Source of the DNA: Planctomycetales bacterium ZRK34
GTDB lineage: Bacteria; Planctomycetota; Phycisphaerae; Phycisphaerales; Zrk34
Direction of reading: 5' to 3'
Assembly: GCA_014873095.1 (NCBI GenBank)
Contig: CP050848.1
Coordinates: 3,221,850 to 3,285,849, forward strand
Length of the DNA: 64,000 nucleotides
Notes under the pieces: generated by a model
What the model was told of the DNA's origin: nothing
Databases searched by the model: none
The model's input: only the letters and a program-made list of their open reading frames with translations
Translations under genes and position numbers: made by a program
Shown here: piece by piece, positions 8,999 through 18,171 of the stretch
Position numbering within the stretch: the first letter of the stretch is position 1
Layout of the letters: the number at the start of each line of letters is the position of its first letter

Positions 8999-9102
8999 AC
9001 GTGTATGGATCGGGCCCACAAGGCCCAGGGAAACCCAAGACCCCTCGGGATAGCGATAGCGGCGGCCAGAGCCGTGTCAACGCTCGCGATTCCCACTTAG
9101 CC

Positions 9103-9120
9103 ACAATCAAGGAGGATTGT
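9103..9120 (+). promoter_or_regulatory. Hairpin with Shine-Dalgarno in its loop, candidate CsrA site
   Basis: A perfect inverted repeat ACAATC (9103-9108) / GATTGT (9115-9120) encloses the loop AAGGAG (9109-9114), which is the Shine-Dalgarno of the flagellin whose ATG begins at 9122. A GGA in a hairpin loop overlapping the ribosome site is the classic CsrA target. It sits 105 bases after the csrA stop, so regulator and target are adjacent. The pairing and position are directly visible; binding by CsrA is inferred. Confidence 0.7.
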
Positions 9121-9121
9121 C

Positions 9122-10591
9122 ATGGCTAGGATCAACACCAATGTTTCGTCACTGATTGCTCAGAATAATCTGCGCAAATCCAACAACTCACTGGAGACCA
9201 CGCTCCAGCGGCTTTCGACCGGACTGCGGATCAACCGCGGCGCCGACGATCCCGCCGGGCTGATCATCTCCGAACGACTGCGCGCCGAGATCCGGGGTGT
9301 GGATTCGGCGATCGAAAACGCCGAACGCGCCTCCAACGTGATCTCGACGGCCGAAGCGTCGTTGTCGGAGATCTCCGACCTGCTGACGTCCATCAAGCAG
9401 TTGACCGTTGAAGCGGCCAACACCGCCGGACTCAGCCAGGAGGAGATCGAAGCCAACCAGCTTCAGATCGACTCGGCCATCGACTCGATCACGCGCATCG
9501 CCAACACCGCCAGCTTCGGCGGGTTGAAGCTGCTCAACGGCTCGCTGGATTACATCACCTCCGGCGTCGCCACCAGCGCGATCAGCGATGTGAACATCTA
9601 CGCGGCGAACTTCGGCACCGCCAACACGCTGCCGATCACCACCGAGGTGCTGGCCAGCGCTCAGAAGGCGGGTCTGTACCTGTCGGCCGGCGGCGGGTCG
9701 GTCCTGCCGTCCGCGGTGACGCTGGAAATCGCCGGCGCCAGCGGCATCGAGGTGATTCAGCTCGCTTCCGGCACCGCGCTCAGCGCCGTGGCCTTCGCCA
9801 TCAATCGCTCCAGCGATTCGACCGGCGTGATCGCCACGGTCGTCAGCGGCGCCGCGGCCGGTCTCAGCGCGTTGCAGTTCCAGAGCTCTGACTACGGATC
9901 GAGTCAGTTTGTCTCGGTCAATAAGGTCCCCGGCACGGGCGGGCAGTTCTTCCAGACCTTCGACGCCATCGGCGCCGGCGCCAATGCGGTCAACCGCGAC
10001 ACCGGCGACGACGTGCTGGCCCTGGTCAACGGCAACCTCGCGCTCGGCGAAGGCACGACCGTGAAGCTGAATTCCAGCTCTCTGAAGCTCGAACTCAAGC
10101 TCACCGAGGCCTTCTCTCAGGTTCTGAATACCGCCAAGAGCTTCACCGTCACCGGCGGCGGGGCCAAGTTCCAGCTTGGGCCGTCTGTGGAGACCAGCCA
10201 GCAGGTCAGCTTCGGCATCCAGTCCGTGCATGCCTCGCGCCTGGGCAACTCCGTGGTCGGGTTCCTGAACTCGATCGTCAGCGGCGGGTCCAATTCGCTG
10301 GTCAACGGCAAGGCCTCTGAAGCCAGCGACATCATCGATGCTTCCATCAGTCAGGTGGCGGTTTTCCGCGGCCGACTCGGCAGCTTCGAACGCAACACGC
10401 TGGAAACCAACGTGCGCAGCCTGGAGACTTCGCTGGAAAACCTGACGGCCAGTGAATCCCGCATCCGCGATGCGGACTTCGCCGAGGAAACCGCGAATCT
10501 GACCCGAGCCCAGGTGCTCAACAGCGTCGGCACGACGGTGCTGCAGCTGGCGAACAACGCCTCGTCGAACGTTCTGCAGCTCCTGCAGTAA
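9122..10591 (+). CDS. fliC: Flagellin, first copy
   Basis: The 489-residue protein has both conserved flagellin ends: an N-terminal NTNVSSLIAQNNLRKSNNSL with LQRLSTGLRINRGADDPAGL, and a C-terminal RIRDADFAEETANLTRAQVL ending SNVLQLLQ. Residues about 150-390 form a variable, beta-rich surface domain. Flagellin is exported by the flagellar secretion system and polymerises into the filament. It follows csrA and has a hairpin-held Shine-Dalgarno. A perfect palindrome after the stop probably ends its transcript. The second flagellin downstream is a diverged paralogue. Confidence 0.95.
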   Translation: MARINTNVSSLIAQNNLRKSNNSLETTLQRLSTGLRINRGADDPAGLIISERLRAEIRGVDSAIENAERASNVISTAEASLSEISDLLTSIKQLTVEAANTAGLSQEEIEANQLQIDSAIDSITRIANTASFGGLKLLNGSLDYITSGVATSAISDVNIYAANFGTANTLPITTEVLASAQKAGLYLSAGGGSVLPSAVTLEIAGASGIEVIQLASGTALSAVAFAINRSSDSTGVIATVVSGAAAGLSALQFQSSDYGSSQFVSVNKVPGTGGQFFQTFDAIGAGANAVNRDTGDDVLALVNGNLALGEGTTVKLNSSSLKLELKLTEAFSQVLNTAKSFTVTGGGAKFQLGPSVETSQQVSFGIQSVHASRLGNSVVGFLNSIVSGGSNSLVNGKASEASDIIDASISQVAVFRGRLGSFERNTLETNVRSLETSLENLTASESRIRDADFAEETANLTRAQVLNSVGTTVLQLANNASSNVLQLLQ

Positions 10592-10637
10592 CTTTTCGGC
10601 GACTTTTTTCGCAGATATTTTCCCACGATCCACACGT

Positions 10638-10664
10638 GACCGGACTGGCGGAGCCAGTCCGGTC
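10638..10664 (+). terminator. Terminator-like palindrome after first flagellin
   Basis: GACCGGACTGGC (10638-10649) and GCCAGTCCGGTC (10653-10664) form a perfect 12-base stem with a GGA loop 47 bases after the flagellin stop. The downstream bases (ATATTTTGTG) give only a weak T-run. It may terminate transcription or stabilise the flagellin mRNA. The GGA loop could alternatively bind CsrA. Confidence 0.6.
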
Positions 10665-11030
10665 ATATTTTGTGCGCTGAGCCGGTTCACAGGTCGGATT
10701 TAACACCGAAGCCTGATTGCAGTTTGCAGGGTGTTTTTTTCGGACGCAATTTCGGTGTTGCGCAATCCTTGCTCGTAAAAACCGCAACAACGCGTCTGAA
10801 AACGCGGGCGCCAGACTTGTCCGATAAGTAAAAACTTTTTTTTACGACTGATCATTCCACAGGTTAACTGCCGAATCAGAGCAACCGATAGGACATCTGA
10901 GACTCAGCACGAGTGTGCGGGTCTCAATGGACAAAGCGATCAGGCGTACTGGGAGCTTTAGACAACGGATTGTGAGGCCTGCGTAGGGCCGAAAGCTCAC
11001 ACCGAGCAGCGTCAAGCCACTTTAGGGTTC
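10665..11030 (+). promoter_or_regulatory. Long leader/promoter region of second flagellin
   Basis: No gene is visible here. AACACCGAA (10702-10710) can pair either with GGTGTT followed by a T-run (10730-10735), which looks like a terminator, or with TTCGGTGTT (10751-10759), which would prevent that pairing. Downstream, TCCGATAAG (10820-10828) resembles the -10 of flagellar sigma-28 promoters (GCCGATAA). The best TAAA-like -35 candidate (GAAA) is 18 rather than 15 bases away, so this promoter call is weak. An A/T-rich inverted stretch follows at about 10827-10845. Confidence 0.35.
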
Positions 11031-11047
11031 ATGGAGGACACCTCATG
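11031..11047 (+). promoter_or_regulatory. Hairpin masking ribosome site and start of second flagellin
   Basis: The Shine-Dalgarno GGAGG (11033-11037) can pair through GAGG with CCTC at 11041-11044 across an ACA loop. With one bulged G, an upstream CAT (11030-11032) pairs with the start codon ATG (11045-11047). Both ribosome site and start codon would then be occluded. Two overlapping GGA motifs suggest possible CsrA control. Pairing is seen; function is inferred. Confidence 0.45.
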
Positions 11048-12505
11048 AGTCGTATCAACACCAACACGGTTTCGTTGCTGGCTCAGCGGACATTAAGTCA
11101 GCAGAACGCGTCACTGAACACCACGCTGGAACGGCTTTCGACCGGTCTGCGTATCAACCGCGGCAAGGATGACCCCGCGGGCCTGATCGCCAGCGAGTCG
11201 CTGCGTTCTGAGAACGCCGCGATCGAAGCAGCCATCGGCAACGCTGAGCGTGCCGACCAGGTCATCAACATCGCTGAAGGCGGTTTGACCGAAGTGTCGA
11301 ACCTGCTGACTGAACTGCAGGGCCTCGTCGGCCAGTCGGCCAACGAAGCCGGCCTGTCGATCGAGGAAAAAGAAGCCAACCAGCTTCAGATCGACTCGAT
11401 CCTTCAGACGATCGACCGCATCGCGTCGTCGACCAGCTTCCAGGGCACCAAGCTGCTCAACGGCACCTACGACTATACCACCACCGGCGTGAACTCCTCG
11501 GAACTTTCCGAAGTCAAGATCGACAAGGCCAAGGTGCCTTCCGGCGGCAACATCACCGTGACCGCCAACGTCGTGACCAGCGCCCAGACCGGCCAGACCT
11601 TCCTGTCCGCCGGCACCGGCAACCTGCTCTCGGGCACCAGCCTGACCATCGAAGTCGCCGGCAACAAGGGCATTCAGCAGTTCACCTTCGCCTCCGGCAC
11701 CACCGGCACGGAAATCGTCGCCGCCGTCAACGCCTTCAAGGACGTCACCGGCGTCAGCGCGTCGATCAACACCGCCTCGGGCGCTTATGTGCAGTTCTCC
11801 AGCTCCGAGTTCGGGTCGTCGCAGTTCGCCTCGGTCAGCAAGATCGCCGGCGACGGCGCCTACGACACCGCCATCAACAACGCCACCGCCACCGGCGGCT
11901 CCACCAGCGTCAAGGACGCCGGCCGCGATGCCGTGGTGACCATCAACGGCACCGCCGCGCAGGTCGACGGCACCAAGGCATCGATCTCCACCGGTTCGCT
12001 GGCGTTGACCGTCAACGTCGCCACCGCGTTCAACTCCGACGGCAACAGCTCGTCGTTCACCATCACCGGCGGCGGCGCGACGTTCCAGTTGTCGCCTTCG
12101 CTGGACCTCGGCGGTAAGGAATCCATCGGCATCGAAGCCGTGACCACCGGCCGCCTGGGCTCCAACAAGAACGGCCACCTGTCAGACCTCGCCTCCGGCG
12201 GCAGCGGCAACGTCGTCACCGGCTCGGTGGACACCGCCCAGTCGATCGTCACTGATGCGATCAAGCAGGTGTCCAAGCTCCGCGGTCGTCTGGGTTCGTT
12301 CCAGACCAACACCGTCGGCGCCACCGTCCGTGCCCTGGGCGTCGCCCTGGAGAACAACGCCGCGGCCGAAAGCCAGATCCGCGACACCGACTTCGCCACC
12401 GAAACGGCGAACCTGACCCGCTCGCAGATCCTGGTCAACGCCGCCACGAACGTTCTGTCGATCGCCAACTCGACTCCCCAGAACGTCCTGCGTCTGCTCG
12501 GCTAA
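11045..12505 (+). CDS. fliC: Flagellin, second copy
   Basis: The 486-residue flagellin has the N-terminal motif NTNTVSLLAQRTLSQQNASL and LERLSTGLRINRGKDDPAGL, and the C-terminal QIRDTDFATETANLTRSQIL ending NVLRLLG. The ends are closely related to those of the first copy, while the central domain (about residues 150-390) has diverged, so the pair looks like a duplication. It has its own long leader and a strong terminator, suggesting separate expression from the first copy. Confidence 0.95.
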   Translation: MSRINTNTVSLLAQRTLSQQNASLNTTLERLSTGLRINRGKDDPAGLIASESLRSENAAIEAAIGNAERADQVINIAEGGLTEVSNLLTELQGLVGQSANEAGLSIEEKEANQLQIDSILQTIDRIASSTSFQGTKLLNGTYDYTTTGVNSSELSEVKIDKAKVPSGGNITVTANVVTSAQTGQTFLSAGTGNLLSGTSLTIEVAGNKGIQQFTFASGTTGTEIVAAVNAFKDVTGVSASINTASGAYVQFSSSEFGSSQFASVSKIAGDGAYDTAINNATATGGSTSVKDAGRDAVVTINGTAAQVDGTKASISTGSLALTVNVATAFNSDGNSSSFTITGGGATFQLSPSLDLGGKESIGIEAVTTGRLGSNKNGHLSDLASGGSGNVVTGSVDTAQSIVTDAIKQVSKLRGRLGSFQTNTVGATVRALGVALENNAAAESQIRDTDFATETANLTRSQILVNAATNVLSIANSTPQNVLRLLG

Positions 12506-12537
12506 ACCTGATCGGACAGTACCGATCGCTGATCCGA

Positions 12538-12567
12538 AAGCGGCGACCGCAAGGTCGCCGCTTTTTT
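12538..12567 (+). terminator. Intrinsic terminator after second flagellin
   Basis: AAGCGGCGACC (12538-12548), loop GCAA, GGTCGCCGCTT (12553-12563) is a perfect 11-base stem running straight into a T-run that ends at 12567. It lies 32 bases after the flagellin stop and separates it from the convergent permease gene. Confidence 0.92.
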
Positions 12568-12635
12568 TATGCGCCGAGCACCGTGTGATGCTGCCCCAAG
12601 CCCGATGACGAGCCAGGCGAGTCGTCGGGGTTAAC

Positions 12636-13613
12636 TCACCAGAACCACAACACGATCGGCAGCATCACGACGCAGAAGCCCAGCGTGTTCCACAGCCACA
12701 GGCTCGCCGCGAGGCGCGCGTCCAGGTGGAACAGATTCGCCACGATCACGGTGTTCAGCGCCGTGGGGATGCACGCTTCGATCAGCATGACGTTGCGCAC
12801 CAGATCGCTCGGCGGGTAGCCGGTCAGCGTCATCAACCCGATGGCGCCGGCCGCCATGAGCGGGTGCACGACGAACTGCACAATCGCCAGCAGGCCGTGC
12901 AGGTGGAGCGTGTGCCAGGTGTCGCCGAAGCGGAAGCGCAGCCCGATGCCGAGATTCGCCCCGGCCGCCCCGGCGAAAAACAGCACGTCCATCAGGTGCC
13001 ACCGCGCGATCGCCTCGGTGGGGTATTCGACTTTCAACAGTTTCAAAATCAGTCCGACGAGGGCCATGTACAGCGGGGCCGCACGCACCGTCACGAAGCT
13101 TTCGATCATCAATCGGCCGACTCCGCGCCCGACGCCGGGCGCGTAATGCGCCGCCACCGGGTAGAAGATCAGCACCATGAACACCTGCATGCTCGTGACG
13201 TAGGCGATGCCGTAGCGCAGCGCGTCATCGGAGGGGTTCAGCAGCGCGTAGCAGAGATATGAGCCGAGTGTGAACCCGTGGTTGGAAAGCGCCGCCGCCA
13301 GCGTCATCACACCGCGCTGCTCGCGCTTGAATCGACACACCGCGACCGTCATCGCCATCACCGCGGCCGGGCCGACCATCAACACCGGCTGCGCCAGCAT
13401 CAGCGTCACCACGTCTTTGGCCGCATCGCTGCCCAGCCCCCAGAAAGCCAGCATCGTCACCGGCGACCACAACCAGATGATCGTGTGCAGGTGCATCGGT
13501 CGCGACCACCGCTCCGGCGCCCAGCCCCGACGTCGTGCGGTGTAGCCCACCACGAAGCAAAGCAGCGAAAACGCCACAAACACAAGAAACATCATCGTGC
13601 GTTGATCAAGCAT
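12636..13613 (-). CDS. AEC-family (auxin efflux carrier-like) permease
   Basis: The 325-residue integral membrane protein has about ten hydrophobic segments in two blocks of five, the pattern of the AEC/bile-acid-sodium symporter-like fold. Features include a first helix [20 protein letters not shown], an internal [20 protein letters not shown] segment, and a late [20 protein letters not shown] segment. Family members export or import small organic acids and related solutes; the substrate cannot be told from sequence. It converges on the second flagellin and is divergent from pgi with only 56 bases between them, where both promoters must lie. Confidence 0.75.
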   Translation of the reverse strand: MLDQRTMMFLVFVAFSLLCFVVGYTARRRGWAPERWSRPMHLHTIIWLWSPVTMLAFWGLGSDAAKDVVTLMLAQPVLMVGPAAVMAMTVAVCRFKREQRGVMTLAAALSNHGFTLGSYLCYALLNPSDDALRYGIAYVTSMQVFMVLIFYPVAAHYAPGVGRGVGRLMIESFVTVRAAPLYMALVGLILKLLKVEYPTEAIARWHLMDVLFFAGAAGANLGIGLRFRFGDTWHTLHLHGLLAIVQFVVHPLMAAGAIGLMTLTGYPPSDLVRNVMLIEACIPTALNTVIVANLFHLDARLAASLWLWNTLGFCVVMLPIVLWFW

Positions 13614-13669
13614 CGCCGGGAGTATACCTTGGTGCAGTCCACGAACCGACTTTCCTCGCGAGAAACAAC

Positions 13670-15265
13670 ATGAACGCCCCTCAGCTATACCAGCGTTACC
13701 GTGATCATCTTTGCGTCTGTCCGTCGATCGGGCTGCGGCTCGACATCAGCCGCATGACCTTCGCTGACGACTTTTTCAGCCAAATGGCCGAGCCGATGGC
13801 CAAGGCATACGAGGCAATGGATCAACTCGAAGCCGGCGCCATCGCCAACCCCGATGAGCAGCGCATGGTCGGGCATTACTGGCTGCGCGATGCCGATCGC
13901 GCCCCTTCGCCTGAAATCACCCAGCAGATCAAGGACACGCTGAATCGTCTCACGCAGTTCGCCCATGATGTGCATGAGGGTCGCATCAAGCCGCCGTCGT
14001 CCTCGGCCGGCGGTCGCTTCACCGAGTTGCTCGTGATCGGCATCGGCGGCAGCGCCCTGGGGCCGCAGTTCGTCGCCGATGCGCTGGGCGATCCGGCGTC
14101 CGATCGCATGCGGGTTCACTTTTTCGACAACACCGATCCCGACGGTATCGACCGCACGCTCCGCGTGATCGGCAATCGCCTGCCGGCCACGCTCGCCGTG
14201 GTCATCTCCAAATCCGGCGGCACCCCCGAAACGCGCAATGGCATGTTGCTGGCACAGGCTGCCTACAAAGCCGCCGGGCTCGACTTCGCGCCGCATGCCG
14301 TGGCTGTGACCGGCGATGGTTCCAAACTCGATCAGGTCGCTGCGTCCGAAGGTTGGCTGGCCCGCTTCCCGATGTGGGACTTTGTCGGCGGCCGCACCAG
14401 CGAGACCGGGCCGGTGGGTCTGATTCCCGCGGCGCTGCAGGGCCTTGATGTCGACGCCATCCTTGCCGGCGCCGCTGCGTGCGATCAGGTCACCCGTCAG
14501 CATGACACGCCGAACAACCCCGCCGCGCTGCTCGCGCTGATGTGGTATCACGCCACCAATGCCCGCGGCGAGAAAGACATGGTCGTGCTGCCATACAAGG
14601 ATCGCCTGCTGCTGTTTTCCCGGTATCTACAGCAGCTTGTGATGGAATCGCTCGGCAAGGAAAACGACCTCGACGGCAACCGCGTCGAGCAGGGCATCGC
14701 CGTCTACGGCAATAAGGGTTCAACCGATCAGCACGCTTACGTGCAGCAGCTTCGCGAAGGCGTCAACAACTTCTTCGCCACCTTCATCCGTGTGCTCAGC
14801 GATGGCGGCTCCGGCAGCGCCGCGGTCACCAATCAGGTCGAGCCCAACGTCACCTCCGGCGATTATCTTGACGGGTTCTTCCAGGGCTCGCGTTCGGCGC
14901 TCTACGACAACGGCCGCCAGTCGATTACGATCACGGTCGATCGCGTCGATGCTCGCACGATCGGCGTGTTGATAGCATTGTTTGAAAGAGCCGTCGGGTT
15001 CTACGCCACGTTGATCAACATCAATGCCTATCACCAGCCGGGCGTCGAAGCGGGCAAAAAGGCCGCCGCCGCCGTGCTGGAAATTCAGCAGCAGACGCTG
15101 GGCGCGCTGTCGCCGAATGCCGCCTCCGCCGAGGACATCGCCAACTCGATCGGGCGGCCCGACGATGCCGAGGCGGTGCACCACATCCTCGAACACCTCG
15201 CCGCCAACGGCCGCGCCGTCGCCCACGGCCCCGACCCGCGCCAGCGCACCTACGCCCAGGCCTGA
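13670..15265 (+). CDS. pgi: Glucose-6-phosphate isomerase
   Basis: The 531-residue enzyme interconverts glucose 6-phosphate and fructose 6-phosphate in the cytoplasm. Seen motifs are [17 protein letters not shown], the sugar-phosphate site [32 protein letters not shown], and the PGI signature [20 protein letters not shown] containing the catalytic Glu and His. I chose the ATG at 13670 ([10 protein letters not shown]) because the open frame upstream of it overlaps the divergent permease gene and has no family resemblance. A strong inverted repeat follows the stop. Confidence 0.95.
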   Translation: MNAPQLYQRYRDHLCVCPSIGLRLDISRMTFADDFFSQMAEPMAKAYEAMDQLEAGAIANPDEQRMVGHYWLRDADRAPSPEITQQIKDTLNRLTQFAHDVHEGRIKPPSSSAGGRFTELLVIGIGGSALGPQFVADALGDPASDRMRVHFFDNTDPDGIDRTLRVIGNRLPATLAVVISKSGGTPETRNGMLLAQAAYKAAGLDFAPHAVAVTGDGSKLDQVAASEGWLARFPMWDFVGGRTSETGPVGLIPAALQGLDVDAILAGAAACDQVTRQHDTPNNPAALLALMWYHATNARGEKDMVVLPYKDRLLLFSRYLQQLVMESLGKENDLDGNRVEQGIAVYGNKGSTDQHAYVQQLREGVNNFFATFIRVLSDGGSGSAAVTNQVEPNVTSGDYLDGFFQGSRSALYDNGRQSITITVDRVDARTIGVLIALFERAVGFYATLININAYHQPGVEAGKKAAAAVLEIQQQTLGALSPNAASAEDIANSIGRPDDAEAVHHILEHLAANGRAVAHGPDPRQRTYAQA

Positions 15266-15279
15266 CCCTCGCGGCATCG

Positions 15280-15306
15280 AAGCCCACGCTTTCAAAGCGT
15301 GGGCTT
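15280..15306. terminator. Palindrome after pgi
   Basis: AAGCCCACGCT (15280-15290) pairs with AGCGTGGGCTT (15296-15306) around a TTCAA loop, 14 bases after the pgi stop. The 11-base stem ends in TT without a longer T-run. It may act as a bidirectional terminator between pgi and the convergent oxidoreductase gene. Confidence 0.6.
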
Positions 15307-15660
15307 CCCGGTCAGGTGCGCACACGCATAGCAAAAATCAGCGTTTGGGCGCATTGAAAATTCGCACCGCCCACCCTCGATATCACGCCACGATCGAGGG
15401 TGAACGACAAACCACGACGCGCCGGTGCGCCGAAAGCTGTCGTGTTTGCCTCCGGCGCGCGCACCATCAGGGCAAAAACACACCCTGTTTCGGTCGTTTT
15501 GACACGTTTGGCGCGCACCAGCCTGTCGCTGAAAATATGCCGAACGACAGCTTTATGCGCGAGCGGGGTTTTTAATATCGCCAGAGTCGCTTTTCCGCCG
15601 ACGCGCCGCGACACGTTTGTGCGAAATCATCGTTTGGCGACATTTTGGGACGCCTGTTGT
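15307..15660. other. Intergenic DNA rich in inverted repeats, no gene seen
   Basis: No convincing coding frame is present. CACCCTCGAT (15372-15381) pairs with ATCGAGGGTG (15393-15402). AAAGCTGTCGT (15433-15443) pairs with ACGACAGCTTT (15544-15554) across 100 bases. A motif of the form AAATCAxCGTTTGG recurs near 15336 and 15625, with another CGTTTGGCG near 15508. The density of long-range pairing suggests a structured RNA or the remnant of a small mobile element. I do not recognise the family. Confidence 0.4.
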
Positions 15661-17160
15661 TTACGTGCCCGCCTGCTGCTTGAGTCGAATGCGAAGCTCG
15701 GCCTTGGCTTCTTTGAGCTCGCCGGCTTCGGGGGCTTTTTTGTAGTGATCGTCCAGCGGGTAGCAACCCGAGATGATGCCGTTGCGCGGCGCGGTAGTGC
15801 AGTCGCTGAACGTGCGACAGATCAGCTTCGTCTTCAACTCATTGCCTTCGAGTACATCCGCCGGCAGATCGGGATACGACAGCACCATGCGCCCGAGTCC
15901 GACGAAGTCGACATGATCGTCGCGCACCTGCGGCTGGGCGATGTGCGGCACGTATTCCTGGAAATAGGTGTACGCCGTGCCGACCAGCGGCAGCCCCGGC
16001 ACGCGCTGTTTGACCTGCCCGACGATGTCGATCTGCCGCGCGCACCCGACCAGCGGATCTTCCGGCGGTTGATACCCGTCCGACGGCGGGAAGTACGCCG
16101 GCCGCTGAATGTGCGGGTTGTAGTAGGGCGATCCCGCCGACAGGTTCACCGCCGCGATGCCGAGCTCGTCACGCATCATTTCCAGCAGCTTCACCGGCTC
16201 GGTCAGATCAGGCTCCAGCGGATTGTCGCGGTTGCACCCGAAGCCGGGGTACTCAGCCGCGGGATGATCATCGGGGATGCCCGGCCCGAGCTTGCCGCCG
16301 ACGGAGCCCGACGGATCGGGTTTGAACGGCGGCATGTCGAACAGACTCAGCCGCACGCCGATCATCAACCCGGGGCACTCGGCGTTGATGCCTTCAACGA
16401 TATCGCGCATGAACCTGGTGCGGCCTTCGAAGTCGCCGCCGAACGGGCCGGGCCGCGTGTAGGCCGACAGAAACTCGTGACCGAGATACCCGTGACAATG
16501 CTTGACGTCGACGAACCCGAAGCCCAGCGACTGGGCCATCTTCGCAGCGGTGATGTAGTCGTCGATCAGCCGCTTGATTTCGTCGTCGGTGAACACGACC
16601 GAGTCATCATCCGCCGCGATGCCGAATTTGCGATCGAGCACGGGGTGGTGATACGCGATGCGCGGTTCGAGTTTCTTTTTGTCGTTTGGCCGACAGAAGC
16701 GCCCCGAGTGTGTGAGCTGCAGGCCGACGAGCAGATCGTCGGTGGCGTTTGCGCCGAAACGTTCGCGGTGTGCTTCGAGCAGGGCGTTCAGCAGCGCGCG
16801 GGTCGGTTCGATGTTGTCTTTGCTGTAGTAAAGCTGATTCGGATTGGCGCGGCCAGCCGGCTGCACGGCGTAAGCTTCACCGCCCCAGATCAGCTTGGCG
16901 CCGGAGCGGCCGAAGTTGACCCAGCGGCGCGTCGTGTGCGCGGTGGGCTTGCCATCGGTCGTGCCGTCCCAGCCTTCCATCGGGTGGATGCACCAGCGGT
17001 TGCCGACGTTGAGGTCGCCGACCTCCAGCGGCTGCGCCATCGGTGAATGCTCGGCCGCCGAAAGCGGGGCGGGATCGACCGGCAGGTCGACGCCGAGGCT
17101 GCGCAGATGCGCGGTGAATTCGTCAACGGTTTTCAGATGTCCGACGCGGGTATATGCCAT
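15661..17160 (-). CDS. NADH:flavin oxidoreductase, Old Yellow Enzyme family
   Basis: The 499-residue protein has the FMN-binding TIM-barrel motifs of the family: GLQLTHSGRFCRPN near residues 145-160, and VDVKHCHGYLGHEFLSAYTR with RPGPFGGDFEGRTRFMRDIV near residues 220-255. A late GLGRMVLSYPDLPADV stretch marks the phosphate-binding end. It would reduce an activated alkene or similar substrate using NAD(P)H. The C-terminal part has cysteines in CRTFSDC and ISGCYPLDD that might be a cluster site, though the classical spacing is not present. It is divergent from an AraC-type regulator with about 90 bases between them, so that regulator may control it. Confidence 0.82.
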   Translation of the reverse strand: MAYTRVGHLKTVDEFTAHLRSLGVDLPVDPAPLSAAEHSPMAQPLEVGDLNVGNRWCIHPMEGWDGTTDGKPTAHTTRRWVNFGRSGAKLIWGGEAYAVQPAGRANPNQLYYSKDNIEPTRALLNALLEAHRERFGANATDDLLVGLQLTHSGRFCRPNDKKKLEPRIAYHHPVLDRKFGIAADDDSVVFTDDEIKRLIDDYITAAKMAQSLGFGFVDVKHCHGYLGHEFLSAYTRPGPFGGDFEGRTRFMRDIVEGINAECPGLMIGVRLSLFDMPPFKPDPSGSVGGKLGPGIPDDHPAAEYPGFGCNRDNPLEPDLTEPVKLLEMMRDELGIAAVNLSAGSPYYNPHIQRPAYFPPSDGYQPPEDPLVGCARQIDIVGQVKQRVPGLPLVGTAYTYFQEYVPHIAQPQVRDDHVDFVGLGRMVLSYPDLPADVLEGNELKTKLICRTFSDCTTAPRNGIISGCYPLDDHYKKAPEAGELKEAKAELRIRLKQQAGT

Positions 17161-17249
17161 GATGACTATGATTGTATCAGAGACTTGGAAAGTCTATGCA
17201 GATCGGGCATGATAGGGCTGGATGATCAGGCATCGCCTGGAGGTCGCCC

Positions 17250-18104
17250 ATGGATCAGAACACGCCGCGCCGCAGTAAGCCGCAGGATGAGCGCGTCCCA
17301 TCGTGGGGAATTTATGTATTTGAAAGCCATCACGCGGCGGACTTTCACATGGACTGGCGCAAGCATGCGTTTGTGAAGGTGCTGGTGGTCGGCAGCGGAT
17401 CGGGGACAGTGTGGATCGGGCAAACGGCGCATCCGTGCCGCGTGGGTGATGCGCTGGTCGTCCCGGCGGGGCAGCGGAATCGGATCGAGGATTCACCGGG
17501 CGCGCCGCTGTCGTTGTATGTGTTATGCGTGCGGCCGGCGGTCTGGTCGATGGAGCCGGAACTCGGGCAGGCGTTGCCGGCGGGCGCGGTCTCGCTGCAT
17601 GAACCCGCAGCCCAGCGCGTGCGCGAGCTGGTTCGCCGCATGCTGTACCTTCAGACGTCGACGCAGACCGGCGCGCGGGCGCACCTGACAGGATTGGCGT
17701 TGCAGGCGCTGGCGATTCTCGCGGGGCTCGAGGCGCGGTCGCCGAAAGCGGGTGACGACCCGAAGGTGATGATGCGGCAGTATGTGCGCGAGTTGTCGCA
17801 GCGGTTTTACGAGGTCGACTCGATCGACTCGGAGGCGGCCCGGTTGGGCGTCAGCCGGCGGCGGTTTACGCAACTGTTTCGAGCGGTGACGGGGCAGACC
17901 TGGTTGGCCTACACCCAGCAGCTTCGCATCGATCATGCCCGCCGTCTGCTCGCGGAAACCGACCGCACGGTTTCATCGATCGCCTTCGAGTGCGGGTTTG
18001 GTGATTTGTCGAACTTTTACCGTGTTTTCAGCCGTTTTGAGGCGGTCAGCCCGCTGGACTATCGCCGAGCGGCGGCCGGCGCGGTACAATGCAATCGTCG
18101 GTAG
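17250..18104 (+). CDS. AraC-family transcriptional regulator
   Basis: The 284-residue protein has an N-terminal cupin-like sensor (residues about 25-110, with GSGSGTVWIGQTAHPCRVGD) and a C-terminal AraC DNA-binding domain. The latter has DSEAARLGVSRRRFTQLFRA for the first helix-turn-helix and SIAFECGFGDLSNFYRVFSR, the AraC signature, for the second. GGAGG lies seven bases ahead of the ATG. It is divergent from the Old Yellow Enzyme gene, its likely target. The effector is unknown. Confidence 0.88.
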   Translation: MDQNTPRRSKPQDERVPSWGIYVFESHHAADFHMDWRKHAFVKVLVVGSGSGTVWIGQTAHPCRVGDALVVPAGQRNRIEDSPGAPLSLYVLCVRPAVWSMEPELGQALPAGAVSLHEPAAQRVRELVRRMLYLQTSTQTGARAHLTGLALQALAILAGLEARSPKAGDDPKVMMRQYVRELSQRFYEVDSIDSEAARLGVSRRRFTQLFRAVTGQTWLAYTQQLRIDHARRLLAETDRTVSSIAFECGFGDLSNFYRVFSRFEAVSPLDYRRAAAGAVQCNRR

Positions 18105-18171
18105 CGACAGGGCGTTTCATTTCGTAGAGGCTACCAGGTCTTTGAATTTCGACAGCCTTTGGGAGACGGCG

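Noticed and set aside
8995..9100. Sigma-28 promoter directly before flagellin 1
   Set aside because: No TAAA-N15-GCCGATAA arrangement could be found; the gene may be read through from csrA.
9188..10690. Minus-strand open frame of 500 codons opposite flagellin 1
   Set aside because: It lacks recognisable motifs and runs through the flagellin terminator; an artefact of codon bias.
15400..17046. Plus-strand open frame opposite the Old Yellow Enzyme gene
   Set aside because: Arg/Val/Asp-rich antisense translation; the minus-strand gene has clear FMN-barrel motifs.
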